Assembly (NCBI GenBank): GCA_946478645.1
Contig: CAMLCW010000022.1
Location: 1 to 26,779 of the forward strand
Length of the DNA stretch: 26,779 nt
Direction: 5' to 3'
Source: an uncultured Variovorax sp.
Lineage (GTDB): Bacteria; Pseudomonadota; Gammaproteobacteria; Burkholderiales; Burkholderiaceae
Below the pieces are notes generated by a model. The model was not told the DNA's origin and did not search any database. It saw only the letters and a list, made by a program, of their open reading frames with translations. The position numbers and the translations under genes are program-made. Below are positions 13,359-22,697 of this stretch, in pieces. Position 1 is the stretch's first letter. Every line of letters begins with the position of its first letter.

Positions 13359-15254
13359 TTACCCCGCGCCCAAAGCCAGCGCCACGCGGTAGGTGATGAA
13401 GCAGGCCAGGTAGGCGAGCCCGAACAGGTAGCCCGCCATGATCCAGACGTACTTCCACGAGCCGGTTTCGCGCTTGACCGCCGCGAGCGTCGAGATGCAT
13501 TGCGGCGCGAAGACGAACCATACCAGCAGCGACAGCGCGGTCGCGAGCGACCAGGTGCCCGCGATCAGCGGCTCGAGCTGGCCCGCGACGTCGTCGCCCG
13601 TGGCCGACAGCGCATACACCGTGCCGAGTGCGCCCACCGCCACTTCGCGCGCGGCCATGCCCGGCACCAGCGCGATCGAGATCTGCCAGTTGAAGCCGAT
13701 CGGCGCGAAGATGTATTCGAGCCCGCGGCCGATGATGCCGGCCAGGCTGTACTGGATCGCGGGCCCCGTGGCGCCTTCGGGCGGCGACGGGAAGGTCGAC
13801 AGGAACCACAGCAGGATGGTCATCGTGAGGATGATCGTGCCCACGCGCCGCAGGAAGATCCAGGCGCGTTCGTACAGGCCCACGGCCAGGTTCCGAAGGC
13901 TGGGCCAGCGGTAGGCCGGCAGCTCCATGAGCAGCGGCGAATGCTGCTTGTTGTCGCGGAAGCGCTTCATGACCCAGGCCACGGCCATGGCCGAGACGAT
14001 GCCGAACACGTAGAGCGCGAACAGCACCACGCCCTGCAGGTTGAACACGCCGGCCACGCTGCGTTGCGGGATGAACGCCGCGATCAGCAGCGCATACACC
14101 GGCAGGCGCGCCGAACAGGTCATGAGCGGCGCGATCATGATGGTGGTGATGCGGTCGCGCCAGTTGCTGATGGTGCGCGTCGCCATCACGCCGGGAATGG
14201 CGCAGGCGAAGCTCGAGAGCAGCGGAATGAACGAGCGGCCCGACAGCCCCACCGAGCCCATCACGCGGTCGAGCAGGAACGCGGCCCGCGGCAGGTAGCC
14301 CGAATCCTCGAGCGCGAGGATGAACAGGAACAGGATCAGGATCTGCGGCAGGAAGACGATCACGCCGCCCACGCCGGCGATCACGCCGTCGACCAGCAGG
14401 CTCTGCAGCATGCCTTCGGGCATGTAGGTCTTGAGCAGCCCGCCGGCGGCGTCGGTGGCCGCGAGGATCGCGTCCATCGGCACGCTGGCCCAGCTGAACA
14501 CGGCCTGGAACATCAGGAACATCGTGACCGCGAGCACCAGCATGCCCCACACCGGGTGCATCACCACGCGGTCGATGCGGTCGCTCGTGACCAGGCTGGT
14601 CGCGGGCTCGGTGACCGCGAGCCCGAGGATGCGCCGCACCTCGCGCTGGGTGGCGAGCACGTCGTCGAGCCCCGGCGCCTGCCAGGCCTTGGGCGCGGCG
14701 GTGGGCACCGGCGCATCGAGCGCGTCGAGCAGGGCCTGGGCGCCGCCCGACTGCACGCCGACGGTCTCGATCACCGGCACGCCAAGCTCGCGCGCGAGCA
14801 CGGCGGTGTCGACCGCGATGCCCTGCTTGCGCGCCATGTCGGTCATGTTGAGCGCCACCACCATCGGCAGGCCGAGGCGCTTGGCCTCGAGCACCAGCCG
14901 CAGGTTGAGCCGCAGGTTGGTGGCATCGGTCACGCACACCAGGAGGTCGGGCAGCGGCTCGCTGCTCTTGCCGGTGACCACGTCGCGCGTCACGGCCTCG
15001 TCCGCGCTCAGCGCGTTGAGGCTGTAGGCGCCGGGCAGGTCGAGCACGAAGACGCGGCGCCCCGACGGGGTGCGCAGCAATCCTTCCTTGCGCTCGACGG
15101 TCACGCCCGCATAGTTGGCCACCTTCTGGCGGCTGCCGGTCAGCAGGTTGAAAAGCGCGGTCTTGCCGCAGTTCGGGTTGCCGAGCAGCGCCACGCGCCC
15201 CGGCTGGGCCGTGGCCGCGAGCCGGCCCGGTCCCTGGATCACGGCCTCAACCAC
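13359..15254 (-). CDS. feoB: Ferrous iron transporter, GTPase/permease FeoB
   Basis: This 631-residue inner-membrane protein imports Fe(II). The N-terminal G domain has G1 GNPNCGKT (25-32), the switch Thr52 (AGVTVE), G3 DLPG (72-75) and G4 NMTD (136-139). A helical linker follows, then a membrane domain from about 230 with the two gate-like conserved cysteine segments FACAIPGVMATRTI and PLMTCSARLPVYALL. The length is short of the 770 residues of E. coli FeoB but normal for proteobacterial short forms. The start is a GTG whose AAGGAG lies six bases upstream. It overlaps the feoA stop by eight bases. A cysteine-rich membrane protein gene follows in place of feoC. Expression is probably under Fur, given the candidate box before feoA. 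Confidence 0.96.
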   Translation of the reverse strand: MVEAVIQGPGRLAATAQPGRVALLGNPNCGKTALFNLLTGSRQKVANYAGVTVERKEGLLRTPSGRRVFVLDLPGAYSLNALSADEAVTRDVVTGKSSEPLPDLLVCVTDATNLRLNLRLVLEAKRLGLPMVVALNMTDMARKQGIAVDTAVLARELGVPVIETVGVQSGGAQALLDALDAPVPTAAPKAWQAPGLDDVLATQREVRRILGLAVTEPATSLVTSDRIDRVVMHPVWGMLVLAVTMFLMFQAVFSWASVPMDAILAATDAAGGLLKTYMPEGMLQSLLVDGVIAGVGGVIVFLPQILILFLFILALEDSGYLPRAAFLLDRVMGSVGLSGRSFIPLLSSFACAIPGVMATRTISNWRDRITTIMIAPLMTCSARLPVYALLIAAFIPQRSVAGVFNLQGVVLFALYVFGIVSAMAVAWVMKRFRDNKQHSPLLMELPAYRWPSLRNLAVGLYERAWIFLRRVGTIILTMTILLWFLSTFPSPPEGATGPAIQYSLAGIIGRGLEYIFAPIGFNWQISIALVPGMAAREVAVGALGTVYALSATGDDVAGQLEPLIAGTWSLATALSLLVWFVFAPQCISTLAAVKRETGSWKYVWIMAGYLFGLAYLACFITYRVALALGAG

Positions 15255-15555
15255 GGCGGTCTCCTTCCGGCAGGTCCGGAGCCACCCGGATCAGCGCGGC
15301 CTCGTGGCGGCGCAGCGCGAAGGTGGTGTGGCCGAGCCGCACCGCGAGCGGCTCGCGCCCCGCCAGGCCCGTGGCGACGATGCGCACCGACTCGCCCGGC
15401 ACGAAGCCGATCTCCGTGAGACGCAGCACCAGTTCGCGATCGTCCGCGCCGTCGGGGCGCGCCACGTCGAGCACGGTGGCCCATTGATTGTCGGGAAGCT
15501 GGTCGAGCCGCAGGCCGGTGGGCGCCAGGGCGGCGCCGGAGTCAGAGGTTTGCAC
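15247..15555 (-). CDS. feoA: FeoA family protein (SH3-like accessory of FeoB)
   Basis: This 102-residue small cytosolic protein carries the SH3-like FeoA core: LRLTEIGFVPGESVRIVATGLAGREPLAVRLGHTTFALRRHEAALIRV. The core is about 75 residues, and the first 15-20 residues here are an extra N-terminal stretch. FeoA is thought to interact with the FeoB G domain and assist iron transport. The start is a GTG with no convincing ribosome binding site, so the exact start is uncertain; the core similarity is not affected. The stop overlaps the feoB GTG by eight bases, so the two are translationally coupled. A candidate Fur box lies about 50 bases upstream. Confidence 0.93.
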   Translation of the reverse strand: MQTSDSGAALAPTGLRLDQLPDNQWATVLDVARPDGADDRELVLRLTEIGFVPGESVRIVATGLAGREPLAVRLGHTTFALRRHEAALIRVAPDLPEGDRRG

Positions 15556-15605
15556 GGTGAGGAAGTGCGCCGGAAGCCGGTCGCGCCAAGGAGCAAAACC
15601 CAGAT

Positions 15606-15624
15606 GCTATCAATTCTCAATTGC
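15606..15624 (-). promoter_or_regulatory. Candidate Fur box upstream of feoA
   Basis: Read on the feoA strand, the 19 bases GCAATTGAGAATTGATAGC match the classic Fur consensus (GATAATGATAATCATTATC) at 11 of 19 positions by hand count. They contain the GAGAAT core common in Burkholderiales boxes. The site is an AT-rich island in GC-rich DNA, about 50 bases before the feoA start. It fits iron control of feoAB but the match is moderate. The rest of the 15556-15689 gap holds only weak short hairpins. Confidence 0.5.
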
Positions 15625-15689
15625 ACTCGCAGGCAAAGTCCTTTGGCTGCCGTGCGGAATAGCACGCTTGCGCGCCTCGCACCAAGCCG

Positions 15690-16142
15690 TCAGACCGCGA
15701 GTTCGACGATGCGCGCGCTGACGGAAGCGCCCTCGATGGTGAGCTCCGCCACCGAGACCGGCAGCTTGAAACGCCGCGGCCCGGCACTGCCGGGATTGAC
15801 GTAGAGGATGCCGTCGCGCGTTTCGACCTTGGGTTTGTGCGAATGGCCCGACACGACCACGTGTATCCCGGCGAGGTGGCGTTCGATGAGCGAGAGGTCA
15901 TGGATCACATGGATGCGCACCCCCGCCACGTCGAGTTCCGCGGTTTCGGGGATGCCGTCGGCCCAGGCCTCGCGGTCGTTGTTGCCGCGCACCGCGGTGA
16001 GCGGCGCGATGGCCGCGAGCGCCTCGAGGATCGCCGCGCTGCCGACGTCGCCGCCGTGCACGATGCGGTCACAGCCTTGCAGCGCCGCCACCGCCTGCGG
16101 CCGCAGCAGGCCGTGGGTGTCGGAGATCAGGCCGACGCGCAA
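15690..16142 (-). CDS. YfcE-type metallophosphoesterase
   Basis: This 150-residue calcineurin-like phosphodiesterase has all two-metal motifs: DTHG with Asp8 and His10, GGDVG with Asp32, GNND with Asn54, His81 in VIHD, and GHSH with His100 and His102. It belongs to the small YfcE/MJ0936 group, which hydrolyses model phosphodiesters in vitro; the natural substrate is unknown. The frame stays open far upstream inside acnA, but family similarity starts at MRVGLISDTHG. I therefore chose the TTG at 16140-16142, which lies five bases after the acnA stop. A second TTG sits one codon upstream. The near contact implies co-transcription and probably coupled translation with acnA. No ATG is available at the right place. 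Confidence 0.88.
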   Translation of the reverse strand: MRVGLISDTHGLLRPQAVAALQGCDRIVHGGDVGSAAILEALAAIAPLTAVRGNNDREAWADGIPETAELDVAGVRIHVIHDLSLIERHLAGIHVVVSGHSHKPKVETRDGILYVNPGSAGPRRFKLPVSVAELTIEGASVSARIVELAV

Positions 16143-16147
16143 CAAGC

Positions 16148-18883
<2,736 letters not shown>

Positions 18884-18927
18884 TGAGGGGACTCCTGTTC
18901 GTTCGGTCTGTTCGTGGAAGCACCTCA

Positions 18928-18933
18928 AAGATA
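18928..18933 (-). promoter_or_regulatory. Possible -10 box of acnA
   Basis: TATCTT on the minus strand (18933-18928) would start RNA about 38 bases before the acnA ATG. No -35 of good quality is seen. It lies in the 89-base gap between the membrane protein gene and acnA. Confidence 0.3.
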
Positions 18934-18972
18934 GCAGGGAACGATGACCATGGCCCGCACCGAGGGTCTTTT

Positions 18973-19386
18973 TCAGGCGGTCGCCATGGCCGCGCCGGCA
19001 CGCGTGCGGCGCAGGCCGGTCCACTGCAATTCAGCCAGCACCATCACGCACAGCGCCTGCGCCATCACCCAGGCGATGCCGAGCGCGCTGACGGCAAAGA
19101 TGCCGCTCATCAGCAGCGCGACGCAGCCCACGGCCCAGCCGAAGTTGCCGGCCGCCACCAGCCCGATCAGCGCGCGCGGCGGCGTGCTGCGGCTGGCCAT
19201 CCATGCCGCGGCGGCCGCGTAGGCGAGCAGGAACACGCCCGTGGCCATGAGCAGCGGCGCCGGCAGGCCGGTGAGCCGCGCGAGCGTGTCGGTCAACGCG
19301 ACCTGGAGCGCGCCGGTCGCGGCGCAGGAAGCGGCATCGGCCCACATCACGCGGGGCAGGAAACGGGGGGACGCAAAGACGGACAT
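18973..19386 (-). CDS. Four-helix integral membrane protein, function unknown
   Basis: I do not recognise a family for this 137-residue protein. It shows four hydrophobic segments at roughly 20-40, 45-65, 75-95 and 100-120, with a short basic C-terminus ([14 protein letters not shown]), so it should sit in the inner membrane. The ATG at 19384-19386 is chosen because GAAGGAG lies about eight bases upstream. The frame is open nine codons further to another ATG without such a site. The gene is transcribed away from the MmyB-type regulator, and a dyad lies in the shared 130-base intergenic region, so it is the likeliest direct target of that regulator. Its stop is 89 bases before the acnA start. 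Confidence 0.8.
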   Translation of the reverse strand: MSVFASPRFLPRVMWADAASCAATGALQVALTDTLARLTGLPAPLLMATGVFLLAYAAAAAWMASRSTPPRALIGLVAAGNFGWAVGCVALLMSGIFAVSALGIAWVMAQALCVMVLAELQWTGLRRTRAGAAMATA

Positions 19387-19465
19387 GGCTTTCTCCTTCG
19401 GGTTGTGCGGCAAGCCTGTCCTGCCGCGTTGGGGTCAATGATCCCGAAGCGGCTGCGCACGGTCG

Positions 19466-19482
19466 ATAACCTCACAGGTCAT
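19466..19482. promoter_or_regulatory. 17-bp dyad between divergent genes: candidate operator of the MmyB-type regulator
   Basis: ATAACCTCACAGGTCAT pairs with its own reverse complement at 6 of 8 symmetric positions, with an ACCT-CAC-AGGT core. It is centred 43 bases before the regulator ATG and about 88 bases before the membrane protein ATG. XRE-family proteins often bind such dyads, so auto- and cross-regulation is a reasonable inference. Confidence 0.45.
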
Positions 19483-19516
19483 GGCGCGGCGCCGCGGCCG
19501 CGCCAGAATGCGCGCC

Positions 19517-20365
19517 ATGATGAACACGCCCCGCCCCCTTTCGTCGTCCACCTCCGCCCAGCCCGGCGCACGCGATCCCTTCGGCGCCCACCTGCGGCAC
19601 TGGCGCACGCGCCGCCGGCTCAGCCAGCTCGACCTCGCACAGGAGGCCGAGGTCTCCACGCGGCACCTGAGCTACGTGGAAACCGGCCGTGCCGCGCCGA
19701 GCCGCGAGATGGTGCTGCGCCTGGCCGAGCGCCTCGACGTGCCGCTGCGCGAGCGCAATGCGCTGCTGGTGGCCGCCGGCTTCGCGCCGATGTACCGGCA
19801 GCGTTCGCTCGACGACCCCGCGCTGGCCGCGGCGCGCCGCGCGGTGGACCTGGTGCTCAAGGGCCACGAGCCGTTTCCCGCGCTGGCGGTCGACCGGCAC
19901 TGGAACCTCGTGGCCCACAACGCGCTGGTGCCGATGCTCATGGCCGGCGCGGCGCCCGAGCTGCTGCAGGCGCCGATCAACGTGCTGCGGCTGAGCCTGC
20001 ATCCCGACGGGCTGGCCTCGCGCATCGCCAACCTCGCGCAATGGCGCGCGCACCTGCTCGAGCGGCTGCAGCAGCAGATCGCCGCCACGGGCGATGCGGT
20101 GCTGCAGGCGCTGCACGACGAGCTCGAGGCCTATCCCATGCCGCAGGCCGGCCACGATGCACCGCCGCCCGCGGCCGCCGAGCTGTCGAACGTGGTGGTG
20201 CCGTTCCAGCTCGCGACGCCGAATGGCGTGCTGAGCTTCATCAGCACCACCACCATCTTCGGCACGCCGGTCGACGTCACGCTGCAGGAACTGGCGGTGG
20301 AATCGTTCTTTCCCGCGGATGCGCAGACGGCGGCGGCGCTGACGGCGCTGGCGGCGGCGGGCTGA
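19517..20365 (+). CDS. XRE family transcriptional regulator with MmyB-like ligand-binding domain
   Basis: This 282-residue regulator has an N-terminal helix-turn-helix (about 20-80) containing RTRRRLSQLDLAQEAEVSTRHLSYVETGRAAPSREMVLRLAERL. The C-terminal part matches the MmyB-like PAS-type domain: ERNALLVAAGFAPMYR, FPALAVDRHWNLVAHNALV, LRLSLHPDGLASRIANLAQWRAHLLERL and a late STTTIFGTPVDVTLQELAVESFFPAD. Proteins of this type are thought to sense small hydrophobic ligands. Two adjacent ATGs are possible; I took the first. No ribosome binding site is seen, and CAGAAT (19504-19509) ends seven bases before it, so the mRNA may be leaderless. The last 89 bases overlap the fadE-like gene tail to tail. 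The effector is unknown. Confidence 0.93.
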   Translation: MMNTPRPLSSSTSAQPGARDPFGAHLRHWRTRRRLSQLDLAQEAEVSTRHLSYVETGRAAPSREMVLRLAERLDVPLRERNALLVAAGFAPMYRQRSLDDPALAAARRAVDLVLKGHEPFPALAVDRHWNLVAHNALVPMLMAGAAPELLQAPINVLRLSLHPDGLASRIANLAQWRAHLLERLQQQIAATGDAVLQALHDELEAYPMPQAGHDAPPPAAAELSNVVVPFQLATPNGVLSFISTTTIFGTPVDVTLQELAVESFFPADAQTAAALTALAAAG

Positions 20366-22535
20366 GGTCTGGCCGTTCGGAGCGCGGCGGCGCGGCGCCT
20401 TCGCCCTCGAAGTCGTCGACCTGGATCACCTTGTCGGAGGCCTTCAGGTAGGCCAGTGCCAGCGCGGGATCGGGCGCGGAAGCCGCGGCTTCCTCGAGCG
20501 AGCCGGTGCGGCGCAGGTTCTTGTTGAGCGCCGCGGTTGCGTCGCCGAGCTGCGCGGCGAGTTCCATCGCCTGCATCAGGTCGCGCAGGCCGCCCGGGCC
20601 GGGCGCGCTGAGGTCGGGCGCGAGCCGCCGGACGATGCGCGGGTCGCTGCGCAGCAGCTCGGCCAGCGCCATCCGCTGCACGTCGCGCAGCGGCGCCAGG
20701 TGCGCGGTCCGGCGCAGCACCAGGGCACCGATCAGGCGCCGCCCCGGCGTGGGCAGGTTGGCATAGAGATCGTGCAGGATCTCGCCGGCCGCATCGATCT
20801 GCAGGCGTATCGCCGCCTGCGCGAAGGGCAGCATCTCCGGCGCGGCATCGACGCGCCAGCGCCAGATGCAGGCGCTCGCGAGGTACAGGTGCGCCAGCAC
20901 GTCGCCCAGGCGCGCCGAGAGCAGCTCCATGCGCTTGAGCTTGCCACCCAGCAGCCCCATCGCGAGGTCGGCCGTGAGGGCGTACTTGGCGCTCATGCGG
21001 GCGATCAGCCGCGCCTCGTGCGCCAGGGCCTCGGGCGGCTGGCCGACCACCGGTGCGCCGAACAGGCTGTGCCACAGGTTGCGCGCCACGTGCCTGCCAT
21101 GGGCGATGAGCGCGCGGCCGAGCGCCGCTTCGTCGTGGGCCTGCACCGCTGCCATCTCGTCGAGCACATGCGGATGGCAGCGCACGGCCCCCTGACCGAA
21201 CACGATCAGCGCGCGCGTCAGGATGTTGGCGCCTTCGACGGTGATTGCGATCGGTGCCTGGCGATAGGCCACGCCGAGCAGGTTCGACGGCCCGGCGATG
21301 ATGCCCTTGCCGCCGAGGATGTCCATGCCGTGGTTCACCGCACGCCGGCCGGCCTCGGTCAACTGCACCTTGAGGATCGCACTCGCCACGCTGGGCCGCT
21401 CGCCCTCGTCGAGCGCGGCCGCAGTGAAGCGCCGCGCCGCATCGCTCGCATAGAGCTCGGCCGCCATCTGCGCGATCAGCCCCGCGACCGCATGGAACTT
21501 GCCGACCGGCAGGCCGAACTGCTCGCGGATCTGGCCGTAGGCGTTGCTCACGTAGAGCGCGGTCTGCTGCATCGCCGAGCCGAGCGCGGGCAGCGAGATT
21601 GCGCGGCCCGCGGCCAGGCACTCCATCAGCATGCGCCAGCCCTGCCCCACCTGCTGCTCGCCACCGATCACCCAGTCCATCGGCACGAAGACCTGCCGGC
21701 CGCGGATCGGGCCGTTCATGAAGGCGCTGTCCATCGGACGATGGCGCCGGCCGATCTCCATGCCTTCGTGCGGCACGGGGATCAGCGCGCAGGTGATGCC
21801 GAGCTCGCGCTCGCCTTCGGGCCGGCTTTCGTCCACGGCATGGAAGGCGAGTCCCACGACTGTGGCGACGGGCGCGAGCGTGATGTAGCGCTTGTCGAAG
21901 TCGACCAGGAAGCCGCGCGTGCGCCGGCCGCCGAAGTCGCGCTCGACCAGCACGCCGCGGTCCGGAATGGCGGCCGCATCGGAACCCGCATAGGGCGACG
22001 TCAGCCCGAAGCACGGCAGCTCGCGGCCGTCGGCCAGGCGCGGAAGGTAATGCGACTTCTGCGCCTCGGTGCCGTAGCGCAGCAGCAGTTCGGCCGGGCC
22101 GAGCGAGTTGGGCACCATCACGGTGACGGCGGTGGCGACGTTGACGCTGGCGATGCGCGCCACCACCGTCGCGTGGGCATAGTGGCCGAAGCCGAGCCCG
22201 CCGAATTCCTCGGGAATGATCATGCCGAAGAAGCGCTGCTCGCGCAGGAAGCGCCAGACCTCGGGCGGCAGGTCTTTCGCCCGGTCGATGGCATGGTCGT
22301 CGAGCAGGCGGCAGAGATCGACCACTTCGCGATCGAGAAAGGCCTGCTCGCGTTCGGTGAGGCGGTTCGGGCCCATGCGGCCGAGCGCATCGAAGTCGGG
22401 CCGCCCCGCAAAGAGCTGCCCCTCGAAGCCCACGGTGCCAGCCTCGAGCGCGGCACGCTCGGTGTCGCCGAGCGGCGGCAGTGCCTTGGCGAAGGGCTGC
22501 ATGGCCCAGCGGCCGATCAGGGAAGCCAGTGGCAT
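20277..22535 (-). CDS. fadE: FadE-type acyl-CoA dehydrogenase
   Basis: This 752-residue flavoprotein catalyses the first step of fatty acid beta-oxidation. It is the long FadE form: an N-terminal extension, the acyl-CoA dehydrogenase core (about 60-470) and a C-terminal DUF1974-type domain. Diagnostic stretches are PEEFGGLGFGHYAHATVVARI, CFGLTSPYAGSDAAAIPD, LGGKGIIAGPSNLLG and TVEGANILTRALIVFGQGAVRCHP. Glu434 in the last aligns with the catalytic Glu of VLCAD-like enzymes. The ATG at 22535 follows AAAAGGAG by about seven bases. It lacks the two N-terminal membrane helices known in E. coli FadE. The final 30 residues are proline-rich, unlike the family, and come from the stretch overlapping the convergent regulator gene. 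The symbol is by family resemblance. Confidence 0.93.
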   Translation of the reverse strand: MPLASLIGRWAMQPFAKALPPLGDTERAALEAGTVGFEGQLFAGRPDFDALGRMGPNRLTEREQAFLDREVVDLCRLLDDHAIDRAKDLPPEVWRFLREQRFFGMIIPEEFGGLGFGHYAHATVVARIASVNVATAVTVMVPNSLGPAELLLRYGTEAQKSHYLPRLADGRELPCFGLTSPYAGSDAAAIPDRGVLVERDFGGRRTRGFLVDFDKRYITLAPVATVVGLAFHAVDESRPEGERELGITCALIPVPHEGMEIGRRHRPMDSAFMNGPIRGRQVFVPMDWVIGGEQQVGQGWRMLMECLAAGRAISLPALGSAMQQTALYVSNAYGQIREQFGLPVGKFHAVAGLIAQMAAELYASDAARRFTAAALDEGERPSVASAILKVQLTEAGRRAVNHGMDILGGKGIIAGPSNLLGVAYRQAPIAITVEGANILTRALIVFGQGAVRCHPHVLDEMAAVQAHDEAALGRALIAHGRHVARNLWHSLFGAPVVGQPPEALAHEARLIARMSAKYALTADLAMGLLGGKLKRMELLSARLGDVLAHLYLASACIWRWRVDAAPEMLPFAQAAIRLQIDAAGEILHDLYANLPTPGRRLIGALVLRRTAHLAPLRDVQRMALAELLRSDPRIVRRLAPDLSAPGPGGLRDLMQAMELAAQLGDATAALNKNLRRTGSLEEAAASAPDPALALAYLKASDKVIQVDDFEGEGAAPPRSERPDLSPPPPAPSAPPPSAHPRERTIPPPVPAA

Positions 22536-22578
22536 GGGGTGGTCTCCTTTTCTTGCGCGGCAGGCCCGCGCCAAGCCC

Positions 22579-22584
22579 ATTGTG
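22579..22584 (-). promoter_or_regulatory. Possible -10 box of the fadE-like gene
   Basis: CACAAT on the minus strand (22584-22579), inside the small dyad CCCATTGTGGG, would start RNA about 35 bases before the ATG. It resembles the CACAAT/TACAAT boxes before other genes here. No -35 at proper spacing was found. Confidence 0.3.
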
Positions 22585-22649
22585 GGCGTCGGCGCACCGC
22601 AAGGTCGGCCGGCCGAGGGCGCTCCCGGCTGTCGGAGATCGGCCCCATG

Positions 22650-22674
22650 AAAAAAGCCCCGCAGTGCGGGGCTT
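22650..22674 (-). terminator. Intrinsic terminator of the acnB transcript
   Basis: A perfect 9-bp stem, AAGCCCCGC (22654-22662) with GCGGGGCTT (22666-22674), has a 3-base loop. On the minus strand it is followed by a run of Ts (complement of 22650-22655). It starts 24 bases after the acnB stop and separates acnB from the fadE-like gene. Confidence 0.93.
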
Positions 22675-22697
22675 GGTCGTTGAAGCCGAAGACGGGC

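Noticed and set aside
13327..15419. Open frames on both strands parallel or antisense to feoB (about 540 and 700 codons)
   Set aside because: They lack domains and show biased composition. feoB and feoA explain the region completely.
15651..15666. Short hairpin CGTGC/GCACG between the metallophosphoesterase gene and feoA, as a terminator
   Set aside because: The stem is only 5 bp with a 6-base loop and no T-tract on either strand, so it is too weak to call.
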